From: Acheta domesticus
Lineage: Eukaryota; Arthropoda; Insecta; Orthoptera; Gryllidae
Direction of reading: 5' to 3'
Length of the DNA stretch: 64,000 nucleotides
NCBI GenBank assembly: GCA_031308135.1
Contig: JAHLJT010009419.1
Coordinates: forward strand, 62,600,540-62,664,539
Part shown: one piece after another, positions 23,100 through 34,829 of the stretch
Numbering within the stretch: the stretch's first letter is position 1
How the letters are laid out: the number at the start of each line of letters is the position of its first letter
The notes under the pieces: generated by a model
What the model saw: the letters and a program-made list of their open reading frames with translations, nothing else
Told to the model about the DNA's origin: nothing
Databases searched by the model: none
Translations under genes and position numbers: made by a program

Positions 23100-26053
23100 G
23101 CGTTTTGGAAAAAAAAAACACTTTGTCGGTGTAAGGGAATCCAAACGTGTATTTCCGTTGAAATTTCAAAATTGATTTTCAGTAGCATTACATAAATTTC
23201 TCTAGACTACGTATATTACTCTGTGTATATAACGTATACGAGAATGTAAAATAGAAGTAAAACTAATTCTTGAGATTGATTTTAGAGACTTTATTAATAA
23301 AAATTAATAATTGTCTTAACAGTGAGGTGGAGTCGAATGTGTCTTTACAGCTCTTCATGATTCTGTCTTAAATATTTTTTCTAATAACCATTCATAAATA
23401 CATGTAATACCAAAATTAACTCTTTTTATGTTGATCATATTTTTCACACAATATAAAGACAAATTTCTATTTATTGATTTCCTTGTTTATTCTTTTATTA
23501 TTTCTTGTCTTTGTTTATTTCTTGTACTGTTTGACTTGGGTGTTCCATGTTTGAATTCCTCCACTCAGATTCCTTCTTTTCTGTCTTAGTATCTTTTTCT
23601 CCTCTTCTTTTTCACATTAACGTTCCACAGACTTTAGTCTTTTCGTACCGACCATCACTTAGCGTCTGCCACCTATGTTAAGACAGTTTCCATTGCCATG
23701 TCGCTTTTACACAATTTTAGAACACATTAAGATATCCCATAATTTGATTTTTTTGTTTTAGCTGATTGTTTTATTGGTAAGCTCCCACACTTTTTTATAT
23801 TGAAATTCTATCTACCTATATAAAAGTTCATTTGTAATTAATTTATAATATTTTCACACAAATTTGGTATGTAAACATTTTCTCTTGAGTTTAGACAATA
23901 TTTTTATTATATGTTTGTATTTCATTGTGGTTTTTAGTCTGATGAAGAGGGAGAATTATTCCTCGAAACTGTCGCAAGAACTAATACAAATTTTTGAAAC
24001 GTGATTAATGCTGTTTATTTGTGAATATTAAATAACCCCTCTCCCATGTTTACAATGAGATACGTCCGTAATTCATTAGCCAAATAACAAAAATAGGTAA
24101 TTTATTGAGTCAATTTCTGGTGGAGAGAACAGTTGTCTTCTTCGGCACTTTTAGTTTTAATTACAATTTCCAAATAATGCATTTCGTAACGTTTCAATGT
24201 CGCATTTCTCCTATTGTCTGATCGTTGTGGAATTTATCCTTGTGTTTTAATTTCTCGGGTTAATTTACAGTCAAAGCTTCATACTACTACCTGCATGTTA
24301 CATATTTTATATTGAATTGTGTTAGTTTTTGTACAATATCTATTTCACCATATTTTTATGTAGACTATAAGACCGTAAAAATGCAATAATAGAATGTGTC
24401 ATGGTCGGTTTCGTACTAGCAAAAAGTGGGAATGTCTGATCGTGAGGTCACGAGCGAAGTGAACATGAGCACATAATCCCGTTAGAATCGTTCCACCGCG
24501 CAGAGCGTTCACGCCTACTTCGATTGAGAGTATCGATTGAGTTGCAACCAGCGGAACGTTGCCCTCTATTAGAGAAGAGCCGTGATTGGACATGGGCGCT
24601 GGCGTCATACAAACGGCAAAGCAATTGAATACCCGAAAGGTAAAAATCAGTGGAAAATGCTGAAAAGCTGATGTATTCCTCTTTTACACCTTTCAATTCA
24701 TACAAACATCTAGTATACATCCAGCCACCAGCTATGATTTTTCACCAAGTGCAGCCCCCAAGTATCGAGAAGACTCTTTATCCAATACGCCGATGATATT
24801 CGTGAACCTTTGGCTCCTGTTGATATATACTACATGGAACAAGTGTAGCTCGTGGGCTCATCATAAAACATGTTATGTTAACATCCCTTCTCAGGTAGAA
24901 TTACTCAAACTATCTCAGTAAACATGGTGATGATTGAAAGCTGTATGTCCTCTTGTAGATTCTACTTAAATATTGATAATATTAAAAAATTGAAATGTCC
25001 ACATCCAACACATTCTGGCCGAGACGTAAGTAATCACTTCTGGTGATACCATGGAAGCGGAGTCGCAGTGCATATTTTGTGCTCAGATTTAGATTGTGTA
25101 TTTTAGAGCAGTTTGAAGCAGCATTTGCGTTTTTCAATATGAGTTTCGACTAAACTTCTGAATTACTATGTAATTTTCAGGGTGATAGCAACGGTGATCG
25201 TAATGAACTGTCTGGGTATGGCGGACAGAAGTGGGGTTAGGCGAGACAGCAGAGGGCGATGAAATACCCAGCCATGTAAAATTGAATTCGTCTTTAAACC
25301 CTACGCGTGGTTTCATCCCACGAGTTTTTTCTAGTCTCAGTTGGTCTTGTATTAGAGGAAGACAGTTAAATCCCATCTAGATGGCGCTGGCGCAGCTAAC
25401 CACAGGCTCGAACATCGCATATTTTATCATATCCACCCCTACCAACCTATTAGAACCGGGAAGTAAATTGAGTAGAAATTTTAGGTCCAAGAGTGAGCTA
25501 GAATAGCAGGGGAGCAACTAGATAACAATTAAACATCTGGCAATATGAACAATGTAAACAAGATACACGAAGCATCGTTTTCCCACAGTCGATTTGGAAT
25601 GTAACGAAAAGTTGGCGTAAACTTACCGGTAAGGATGTAGGTTTAAAAATGAACATTAAAGAGCAGTTTTTTGCTACGAAGAGTATGTTCTGTGACAGGC
25701 TAGGAACACGGAAAACACGGTAACTCGCTAAGCTGTAGTCGAATGAAACATCCGAAGCGAATGCTGCCAAATTCTTTCATTGGCCCACGTCGGGCGCAGA
25801 AAAAAGAAGGCCCGGACCCGTGAGCGAGATGGCCACGTGCGATTGCGACGGAGAGATCCCCGTCAGCCGCAGGAAGCGCCCCGCCTCCCCCTCGCACCCC
25901 CCCCGCGCGAACGGCGAAAGGGCGTCGGAAACGACTGACGGCGCAAAAGACGATCCGCATTCATCGCCCGTCATTCGCCCGTCGCTGCCAACGGGCGCCT
26001 CGAGACGGAACTGCAACCAACAGATCGAGCGAGCCACACGATTCTTTCGCTTT
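23100..26053. other. Unassigned stretch; LINE-like 3' end possible; GC island at its end
   Basis: No gene is recognised. At about 23938-23985, gtctgatgaagagggagaatt with cctcgaaactgtcgc resembles the short tails often found near non-LTR retrotransposon 3' ends; this is weak. Positions 25770-26040 form a CpG-rich island with overlapping open frames on both strands and no domain. Confidence 0.3.
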
Positions 26054-26594
26054 TTTGATCGATTGATCAATGATTTCGGGTGCGTCAACAGTTAAGATCG
26101 TTAATCCCGTAGTGCATGTTCTATCGCGGAACGGGGCTGTTTTCTTCCCCGCCTGGATGGAGAGATCCGGCGCAGACTTACCGTCGGTTAGTGGGGTTTT
26201 CCTCAACCAGGTATTTCCCGACATCGGGCAACGCCCAGCTGGGACAAGCTCTTTCCTCTCGATCTGTCTCCCGGCATATGTCGTAGTGTAGTGCGAGTGT
26301 GCGTGTGTACGTTAGAGGTGAAGAGTGAATATGGAAGAGTAAAGAAAGATCCTGCGCGGTTCATAGCCCGTTTGTTAGGGTGCTGTCTCGGCATTCACCT
26401 GGTGCTGATGAGAGAACCCACGTAAAGCTACCGATCAGAGCAGCCGGACGTTAGGATTCTCCTCCAGACAGCAGCTGGACTCGACCTATCTAGTAGCTAG
26501 TGTCGAAAATCGTGCTATCGTCGGGACTCGAACCAACCTCTTGGTCAGAAGCACTACAGAGATATCAGTTGATACTTGATCAGTCTCCTGGTCT
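26054..26594 (-). mobile_element. SINE-A, copy 2
   Basis: Full-length-looking copy of about 540 bp. The 3' tail is a gatcgattgatcaatgatt run at 26054. The body has gcctggatggagagatccgg and cagctgggacaagctc. The head on the minus strand contains ggttcgagtcccgacgat (B-box-like) near 26530 and reaches its 5' end around 26594. The A-box area is diverged (gatcaagtatcaactgat). A clear target duplication was not found. Copy 3 follows 50 bp downstream in the same orientation. Confidence 0.8.
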
Positions 26595-26644
26595 CATGAG
26601 CCCGACAGGTGCTGCATGGGCTTGAGGCATTCGACATCAATGGT

Positions 26645-27182
26645 TTGATCGATTGATTTGCTATTCTGGGCGTGTCAACTGCTCAGGACATTAATCCCGG
26701 AAATATTGTGCATACTTTCGTCGCAATAAAGGTGGTGATCTTTCTCGTGTGGATAGCAATATTCGATGCCGTTCTACCCGGTGATACGCGGGATTTCCCC
26801 CGAGTAGGTGTCAGCATTCCAGCCGGGACAAGCTTTAAGCTCCGGACTGGTATCCCGGCATGTGTGATAGTGAAGTGTATACAAATCTAAGCATGGATAA
26901 GTATGAGCGTGAGGATAGAGCAAGGAAGAGGAAGGAAAGATCGCACGCGGTCTGTGGCCAGTTTGTTAAGATACTGCAACAGTATTCACCTGATGTCGAT
27001 ACGAGAAACCATGGTTAACTACCGATCAGAAAAGCCAGCCGCTAGAATTCTCCTCCAGACAACGACAGAACTCGAGCTAGCTATCCAGCTAGTACCCTGC
27101 CACCGTCAAACTCGAATTCTAGTACTTCCCAATCAGAGGCACTGTAGTGACATAAACTGATGCCCTCAGCCACCAAGTCGGT
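26645..27182 (-). mobile_element. SINE-A, copy 3, with exact 11-bp target-site duplication
   Basis: This copy fixes the family boundaries. ACATCAATGGT lies on both sides (26634-26644 and 27183-27193), so the inserted unit is 538 bp. On the minus strand it starts with the tRNA-like head accgacttggtggctgaggg (A-box-like) and has cgagtttgacggtg in the B-box area. It continues through the family body and ends in a (aatcaatcgatca) tail at 26645. A perfect 11-bp duplication and a tRNA head are hallmarks of LINE-mobilised SINEs. It encodes no protein. Confidence 0.9.
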
Positions 27183-27193
27183 ACATCAATGGT

Positions 27194-29010
27194 GTGGAAT
27201 TGGATCTTGCGTAATGAATGGATATTTCAGAATTGTGGCTTGCTTTACGCTGCAGTTTGTGGGACATTTAAAACTGGCGCCCGGACAGCAGGGCGGCGCG
27301 CGCAGACAGGGCTTGTAGCCCTTGTGAAGGCAGCCTCCGTAACGAGAGGTGGCTGGTGAGTCACAGTAGTAACATCGCAACCAATATTCTTGTAAAAGGG
27401 GTGCAAGCGCCGGTTGTTAGAGCTGTTAGAACTTGGCAAACAGAACCCTCATCGTAAACGATTGAAAAGGAAATTACCTAGATAATTTTTTGACCCTCCT
27501 TAAGCCGACTGGAAGAGATTAGCCTTTCCGTATAATATACAATGCTTCTGAAAATGTAGTAATCACGAAAAAAGAAAATATATGGCAAACTTGCTGTATC
27601 AAATAAAATCAACTACTGTACCAGTCGTTCACGGCTGCTGAGGGCCTCAGGCCAAGCAAGAATAAATAAACAAAAAAAAGAACTGTCGGCATTGTTGGGA
27701 AACGAGTTGGCTCAGTTGGAGTATCTGAAGGCAAAGAACTCGTTCTGGGAACACTGCCTATTTGATAGTACCGGTTATTGTGAGTCCGTTGAAAAATGAT
27801 GGGCTAAGCCGTACCGAGGGATTCGGTATTTGTTCTACTGAGAAAATGATGAACTGGTAGACTTTTTGTCGTAAACGTGTGTTTAATAAACTAAGATTTT
27901 TGTATACCATGTTTATTTCTGCACATAACTTCCACTCCCACCACACCATGCAACATCCGCTTGCTTGTCCTACATATTTCCGCTTGCTTGTCCTTTCCCC
28001 ACCCGGACAACTAATTAGTGAGAATTCGTATGTGGAGTGTGCGGAGCAACGCCACTACTCACAGTGACATCAAGGAGAAACCTGAACTCCCTACCTCTCA
28101 TCCGAGCTAAGCATTCATAAGTTAACTAGGTGCGCTTGCTACGAAATAACTAGCACTATATTCAGTGAAGGCTTGTGAGCCACATTGATGTGATGGTTTG
28201 GCGAGTCTGGAAACAAACTTAAGGAATAATCAGATGACTTTGATGTACTTGAAATACACATAAAATATATTTATACCATTTACACTAATATAAATAATTT
28301 TAGCTTATGAAAAGTAAATTATGTTGAAAGAAGGTAGTGTGATTGTGTAAGTCGGAATATGTGTTCCGACTTATACAATATTATATGTACTTATATATGT
28401 TCCGATATATTTTTAAACCAAAATATTCATCATGCATACACATAATGGACAAGATTTTTTTTAAAAGTTGAAATATTAAATGGAAGAATTCTAATAAATG
28501 GAAAGTTGAATTATTTAGAATCGAAGAATGAAAAGAAACTTTTGCATGCAGAAAGCATTTTATTTCATACCTTATATCACTGGAGTACTGTTTCTCATGA
28601 ATCCTACTTTCTCTTATTTTTTAGGTAATGAAAGATATAATAATTATTATTAAAAATAATTAAGTAATATCACAACTAATATAAACAAGTTTAACAATAA
28701 TAGTTTTCTACTCCGCAACGCTACCTCGAACTCCAGACATTTTATCTACTCAGCAAATTGGTAAATTTTACAGAAAAAGACAATACGCCCATTTTACAAT
28801 TTTCACTCAAATATTTCAGTGATTAACCTCTATGATGCACAAAACGGTGGTGGGGGCGAGCCCTCTCTTATTACAACATCGCTCCATATACAGACAACTC
28901 GCAAGGCGAGCAGGTGCAACGACGTAAACATTCCGGCAGCGATCTCTAAAAACGCCGCCGAATGCAAGAGAGGTGACAGTACATTCGGGCCCGGTGGAGC
29001 CAGCAGGGCA
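27194..29010. other. Unassigned stretch with one strong hairpin
   Basis: No gene recognised. A perfect 13-bp stem (28345-28357 gtgtaagtcggaa with 28364-28376, one G-T type mismatch) closes a 6-nt loop. Minus-strand frames at 27186-27439 are Cys/Pro-rich but unsupported. ccgcttgcttgtcct is repeated at about 27957 and 27980. Confidence 0.4.
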
Positions 29011-29574
29011 AATGATTGATTGCTAGTGATTCTGGGCACGTGAACTACCGAGGTCATTGGTCCCGTCAGTGTAGTGCATGTTTTTCATCGGGAGGTAACT
29101 GTGATCTTCCCTCGCTGGATGGCGAGATCCGACGCCGACCTACCGTCGACTAGGGGTGGTTTCCTCAGCTAGGTATTTCATCAGCGTTTCATTTAGGTTT
29201 CATCAGCGTGGCATCTCCCCAGCCGGGACAAGCTCTAAGCCCCCGACCGGTCTTCCGGCATGTGTGGTAGTGTAGGGCACGTTAGTTTATAAGTGTATGG
29301 GGTGAGGATAGGACAAGGAAGAGGAAGGAAAGATCACGCGCGGTCCGTGGCACGTTTGTTAGGGTACTGCTCCAGACATTCGTCTCGTGTTGATCGGAGA
29401 AACGACGGAAAACTACCGATCAGAGCAGCCGACCGCTAGATTTCTCTTCCAGACATTCAACATAGCTGACAAGTGTGTGTCGAAAATCCTCCCACCATCG
29501 GGGCTTCAACCTAGCACCTCCCGGTCAGAGGTACTGCAGTGACATAGTTGATGCACTGAGCCAGCACTCCCGGT
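29011..29574 (-). mobile_element. SINE-A, copy 4
   Basis: The tail atgattgattgctagtgatt starts at about 29012. The body contains gctggatggcgagatccgac and cagccgggacaagctctaag. The minus-strand head starts gaccgggagtgctggctcag near 29574. This copy is slightly longer because ttcatcagcg is duplicated at about 29176 and 29200. Imperfect flanks cagggcaaa and cagggtaga may be the remains of a target duplication. Confidence 0.8.
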
Positions 29575-30529
29575 CAGGGTAGAAGAGAAGTGAGTCAGAC
29601 GAGGCAAGATGAGTAATCCTCCGAACATCAAGAACCACCGAATGAAGATGACGCGTTCCCAGAGCTCCGCCGCCGAAGTAGCCACAATCACAACAGTACT
29701 CCAAGTTACGCGCCGCACTAGAAATACGCTGAAGTTAGTCAACTCCAAAGTTGGCATATCACAGTGGCAAATAATATTATTTATGGATTTTAAGAATACA
29801 TATATATTTTTTGTGATTAATGTCTCATGAATATTTTGACTATTTGGAATAATGTATTTGTGTATTGTTATATTATCGTTATTTTCAATTAAAGGTTTCA
29901 ACTAAAATTATATGTAAGCTTTCGTGAAGTGCCTTTGACAAGTTAGGTAAAATTAACTATTAAACTTCCAGTAGGTGCGCCCTGGCACTCACACAGGTAG
30001 GCATATAAGACGTACACATTTAGAGCAACATTTATGAAATTTCAAAATTTTAAAAAAGCATAAACTCATACTAAAAGTGGAATAATAAATGTGGAAATGG
30101 AGTAATAAAGTCTTACTTCAGTGTACTTATGCTCGAATTTCCAACAACTGGAATACGTTTCTTTTGAAAAATAACATAATATTTTATAATAAAGTCATAA
30201 AACGCCAATACACAACGTAATTAGGGTTAAAATGGGCTAAAGGGTTCAAATGGTAGTCATCTGAAACTAAGTATAATATACAACTTCGTTTTTGAACGAG
30301 TAATTGTACTTTATCTTGTAATTACTAGAATAATCTGTAATTACTAGAAGACCAAGAAATAGGACATATCTAAACATTCGTAAGAAAAACAAAAGTGAAT
30401 TTATTAAATTAATGAAAGAAGGAACGGGTTAATTGGGTGAACATATTTCTGAGAAGTGATAGGTTATATGATTAAAAGGAACTATGCTTATTATGGTGAA
30501 TATTTAAATGTATGTATATACCATGGCCC
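29575..30529. other. Unassigned AT-rich stretch
   Basis: Nothing recognised. The open frames next to SINE-A copy 4 (29506-29901) partly overlap the SINE and have no motif. Confidence 0.45.
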
Positions 30530-30797
30530 AATAACATCTTACGGAAGCCTCGGCCTACCAGAGGCGTCCCGACCTTGGGCCCTCCGTTATGGGGTACATG
30601 TGGTTAGCATGTAAGCACCCTTACGCCGTATTCTGGTCTTCTCAACTTGAAAAATGATTTCCCTTCGTCACCCAGCAACGTATACAGGAACATTGCAAGG
30701 AAAACGCATACTGTAATATTGCCGGACCGGGAATATAACCCGGGGTCGCGTCATGGAAAGCGAGTACGCTGACCATTGAGCTATCCGCGATGGCGAA
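30530..30797 (-). mobile_element. Second type of tRNA-derived SINE
   Basis: On the minus strand a tRNA-like head begins near 30795: atcgcggatagctcaatggt gives an A-box-like D-arm. A T-arm follows with a perfect ccggg/cccgg 5-bp stem around a 7-nt loop (near 30735). A body of about 190 bp follows, down to about 30530, with gtaagggtgcttacatgc and cataacggagggcccaagg. The sequence differs from SINE-A. Its 3' boundary is uncertain and no target duplication was found. Confidence 0.55.
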
Positions 30798-30829
30798 CAT
30801 TTTAAATACCTAACTATAAACATGAACAT

Positions 30830-30869
30830 ACTAGCTGACCCGGCATAAATATATACTAGCTGACCCGGC
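30830..30869. repeat. Tandem duplication of the Helitron 3' tip
   Basis: actagctgacccggc occurs at 30830-30844 and again at 30855-30869, 25 bp apart. The inner copy is the Helitron terminus. The outer copy lacks the hairpin and may record a second insertion or slippage. Confidence 0.7.
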
Positions 30870-31041
30870 AAACGTTTCGCCATATAAATTATTCCTAGGA
30901 TTATTTTAGTAGAAAAAATGACTAATTGTCAGTGTTTGAGGATGTGGTATATATGAGCTGAAGAGGCATGGAGCGCTGTGAACGATGATGGAATATAAAA
31001 ATAACACAATACCAAACATTTATATTTTAATTTATTTTAAT

Positions 31042-31434
31042 TTATTTGTTGAAATGATATACATTGCTAATTATAATAATTTTACTAAAAAACATATCAA
31101 TCCCCAACGCAATAGAGTGTACAATATTTTTTGTTATCCCATCTTTAGCTAACACAACTAAACAGGATGGTTTGCCCACTCGAGAACATGCCACGTATAA
31201 TTCACCGTGTGAAAGACATGTTGCGCTAAAAAATAAGCCACAAACAGACATCGTTTGGTCTTGAGACTTACTGATAGTCATCGCAAATGCCAATCTTAAC
31301 GGAAATTGAAGACGTTTTAATTGAATTGGCACATCTCTGGGTATAATAGGGATCCGTAGTAATATATTATCACCTCGAAATTTGCCATTTAAAATGATGG
31401 CTTCGACGTTTTTCATTACAGCAATTAATCATAA
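31042..31434 (-). pseudogene. Helitron helicase, C-terminal fragment (Pif1/RecD-like)
   Basis: The minus frame encodes the end of the Rep-Hel protein. A stop-interrupted lead (codons ...LIAVM) precedes KNVEAIILNGKFRGDN, then IPRDVPIQLKRLQFPLRLAF, AMTISKSQDQT (canonical AMTINKSQGQT, with Gly changed to Asp) and SHGELYVACSRVGKPS (the HGQLYVALSRV motif of superfamily 1 helicases), ending near 31042. In intact Helitrons this domain unwinds DNA during rolling-circle transposition in the nucleus. Only about 125 residues remain on this side of the gap, and the Walker A/B motifs and Rep nuclease are not visible. The direction agrees with the Helitron ends. Confidence 0.88.
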
Positions 31435-31869
31435 ATTATTTAAAAATTACACCGAAATAGAAAAATGATAATTGTAAAATTACGATTAACGCCCAAACAA
31501 TAAAAATAATGGCCGAAAATTGTAGTGAATGAGAAACGGCTTATTGTGTAGAGATCTCATCTCTACACCGTGCTGCTTATTGGGTCAGAAGCAATGTTGC
31601 CAGATGTGAAACTTCAGATTGCGAAGTTTTAAGATCGAAAATGCGGATTTCTTCTAATGAATGCAGATATACTAATATAATTTAAAAATAGGGGAAAATA
31701 ATAATAAAATATTAATAATATTAAAAGATGGCAGGAGCAAATAATTAACGATAATAAATAAATCATCTCTAAAGAACAATCATTTAAAAATTGTTATAAA
31801 ATGCATGTACACATTTTTAACTGTTCAAAACTGAATCTGTTCCCCATTTTGTGCATTCGAGAATTTAAT

Positions 31870-32869
31870 NNNNNNNNNNNNNNNNNNNNNNNNNNNNNNN
31901 NNNNNNNNNNNNNNNNNNNNNNNNNNNNNNNNNNNNNNNNNNNNNNNNNNNNNNNNNNNNNNNNNNNNNNNNNNNNNNNNNNNNNNNNNNNNNNNNNNNN
32001 NNNNNNNNNNNNNNNNNNNNNNNNNNNNNNNNNNNNNNNNNNNNNNNNNNNNNNNNNNNNNNNNNNNNNNNNNNNNNNNNNNNNNNNNNNNNNNNNNNNN
32101 NNNNNNNNNNNNNNNNNNNNNNNNNNNNNNNNNNNNNNNNNNNNNNNNNNNNNNNNNNNNNNNNNNNNNNNNNNNNNNNNNNNNNNNNNNNNNNNNNNNN
32201 NNNNNNNNNNNNNNNNNNNNNNNNNNNNNNNNNNNNNNNNNNNNNNNNNNNNNNNNNNNNNNNNNNNNNNNNNNNNNNNNNNNNNNNNNNNNNNNNNNNN
32301 NNNNNNNNNNNNNNNNNNNNNNNNNNNNNNNNNNNNNNNNNNNNNNNNNNNNNNNNNNNNNNNNNNNNNNNNNNNNNNNNNNNNNNNNNNNNNNNNNNNN
32401 NNNNNNNNNNNNNNNNNNNNNNNNNNNNNNNNNNNNNNNNNNNNNNNNNNNNNNNNNNNNNNNNNNNNNNNNNNNNNNNNNNNNNNNNNNNNNNNNNNNN
32501 NNNNNNNNNNNNNNNNNNNNNNNNNNNNNNNNNNNNNNNNNNNNNNNNNNNNNNNNNNNNNNNNNNNNNNNNNNNNNNNNNNNNNNNNNNNNNNNNNNNN
32601 NNNNNNNNNNNNNNNNNNNNNNNNNNNNNNNNNNNNNNNNNNNNNNNNNNNNNNNNNNNNNNNNNNNNNNNNNNNNNNNNNNNNNNNNNNNNNNNNNNNN
32701 NNNNNNNNNNNNNNNNNNNNNNNNNNNNNNNNNNNNNNNNNNNNNNNNNNNNNNNNNNNNNNNNNNNNNNNNNNNNNNNNNNNNNNNNNNNNNNNNNNNN
32801 NNNNNNNNNNNNNNNNNNNNNNNNNNNNNNNNNNNNNNNNNNNNNNNNNNNNNNNNNNNNNNNNNNNNN
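31870..32869. other. Assembly gap (1000 N)
   Basis: Exactly 1000 N, a conventional placeholder for a gap of unknown size. It lies inside the Helitron, upstream of the helicase fragment in element orientation. Open frames spanning it are artefacts. Confidence 0.99.
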
Positions 32870-33139
32870 ATCAACTTCCGAAGGCTAACTAAATATTAAT
32901 TAACTAAGGCTAATTAAACAATTTGCAGCAACAAATATCACAAATTATTAAAACAAAGTTCCTAGTCATATAGTCAATTAGTAATTGCTGTGCTTTTTTT
33001 CCTGCTAATTATAGTGTTAATGATATATTAGTCTCTAATATGCTTAAGACTCCTTAAACCTAACGCAACAATGTATCGCGGAGACAAACATGTTTCTAGT
33101 TGAGCCCGTCAGACGTTGTTCTGCCCCTATATCTCTCTT

Positions 33140-33296
33140 TCTCCTTCCCTCTCTATCTTTCTCAGTCTCTCTCTTTCTCAGTCTCTCTCTCTTTCTCCGT
33201 CTCTCTCTCTTTCTCCGTCTCTCTCTCTTTCTCCGTCTCTCTCTCTTTCTCCGTCTCTCTCTCTTTCTCCGTCTCTCTCTTTCTCCGTCTCTTTCC
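33140..33296. repeat. 18-bp pyrimidine minisatellite (tctctctctctttctccg)n
   Basis: About six clean 18-bp units (33185-33290) follow more irregular CT-rich DNA. As 18 is a multiple of 3, both strands keep long low-complexity frames open (for example repeated Arg-Arg-Arg-Lys-Arg-Glu on the minus strand). It lies within the Helitron near its 5' end. Confidence 0.9.
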
Positions 33297-33605
33297 GTGT
33301 TATTCACATTCAATAGCAGATTCTGACATCCCTGAGCAGGTACGTAATATGGAGAAACGCCGTGTAGCGGGTAAAATACCGCAGTGTGAAATACCTACCG
33401 TGTGTAGCGGGTTGCCTAAAACGTTAAGTGCGAAAAATAAAAAAAAAATGGGGTGGACCACCCTTATCACTAAGGGGTATAAAAATAGATAACAACCTAT
33501 TCTCAGACCTACTGAATATACATATAAAATTTCATCAAAATCTGTCAAGCCGTTTCGGAGGAGTATGGTAACTAAAACTGTGACACGAGAATTTTATATA
33601 TAAGA

Positions 33606-34829
33606 TAAACGGAATATCTGTCATTTATTACTATTTTTTAGGTATTTCATAACGTGATTTTTGAAAAATTGAAAAGATTTACAAATGCGTGAAGGAAATA
33701 ATATATCCATGAATAGGCGTGTGCGGCATGGAGGGCTGCCGAGATATGCTGTTCTCTAAACAAATATTCTTTTACGACTGATCATCGATGCTATGCAAGA
33801 ATGGACGAATTATCTCTAAGCAAACGCCATCGAACGTACCTCGAATTCGAGAAGACCAACAGCAATACAAACCATAGAGTAGCATGAAGACTGATCACAC
33901 AGCACGTAGTGCGGCTACTTAGAGTTTAAGGCAATTAGCTAGACAATTTCAGGGACTTTTCCCCTTTTTTCAATCGCAATTTTCGGCGCCTCAAAAAGGG
34001 GAATATTGAAATCCTAAATATCCGAGGTTTACTTTGAGTCTCCCCCGAGAGCTTCGAATCGCCGATTTTCGAGAGGGAAATCTCGAGAGCTATTCATCAA
34101 CGGAGTCGATCTCCGGAATTGTACTCGATCCGGCATCTGAGATCCAACGACAATTAGTCGCCCCGTCGGGACCTGTCACTCGCGCATTGGAATTGGGGTT
34201 GCGACCTCAGGGGAAGCGAAGTTATTCTGCCTCCCGCGGAGGCCATCAATTTCCCCTCTTCCTCTCCCTCCCGCCCTCCGGTTAATCGATTTCTCTTTTG
34301 ACCCGCAGACGCTGTCACTGCATTTGCATGCCCCCGACCTTGCCAATGGCTGATAGCTGGAAGTTTTCTGACACACTTTGCTCTTTTCAACGTCACGAAA
34401 GAGACACTCTACACTTTACTTTGATTCGCAGTTCATGCGCATATTGTTGATTCGTGATGAGCATTTTGTTCAAACGATATTCGTAAATGAACTGTTATAA
34501 CAACGGCATTATAATAGTAATAGTTAATTGTAAACCATCTATGATATCGATTTGTTTTTGTTGGAAAATATTTCAAAGTTGGGGAAAGTGAAGTCAGTTG
34601 GTAAAATGGACCAGAATCATTTTGAATGTAATATTTCGAAATGAAATATTATTGAAGCAATTATAAAAGAAACAAAGAAATGGTATAAGTACAACTTTTA
34701 TCATCGTTCCTTCATGATAAAATAATATGACTAGGAAATTATGATTTATTTGATACTGTTCTGCATTTCTCTGTGTTTTTATACTTCCCCTCCCTCCCCC
34801 AATCACTTTCACTTTCACTCTCTTTCTCT
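33606..34829. other. Unassigned stretch with GC-richer middle
   Basis: No gene recognised. Positions 34030-34400 are GC-richer and include tgcatttgcatgcccc, an octamer-like element that also occurs as gcatttgcataatgg near 12842. This is suggestive of regulatory DNA but weak. Confidence 0.3.

Larger units (their letters stand above)
30856..33605 (-). mobile_element. Helitron (rolling-circle transposon), gap-interrupted
   Basis: Both termini are visible on the minus strand. The 5' end at 33605 begins TCTTATATATAAAATTCTCG, preceded by A. The 3' end at 30856 is a hairpin (ggcgaaacgtttgcc, 30881-30867), 11 nt, then CTAG followed by T. This is the Helitron signature: 5' TC, 3' hairpin plus CTRR, insertion between A and T, no inverted repeats. 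Inside lie the helicase C-terminus (31042-31434), a 1000-N gap and a pyrimidine-rich minisatellite. The conserved leader gagaatcggtcaagcc-type block (about 33530-33580) lies near the 5' end. Whether the element is autonomous depends on what the gap hides. Confidence 0.8.

Noticed and set aside
27186..27439. Cys-rich minus-strand frame (CYYCDSPATSRYGG...)
   Set aside because: No recognisable cysteine framework, no signal peptide, overlapping frames equally open; likely compositional.
30719..30797. Functional tRNA gene
   Set aside because: The T-arm is good, but acceptor-stem pairing is poor, the T-loop is atypical (ttatatt), and a SINE-like body follows.
31801..32892. 363- and 349-codon frames
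   Set aside because: They are almost entirely the run of Ns.
33044..33326. Arg/Lys/Glu-rich or Ser/Leu/Phe-rich frames
   Set aside because: Translation of the 18-bp minisatellite; unit length is a multiple of 3, so no stops arise.
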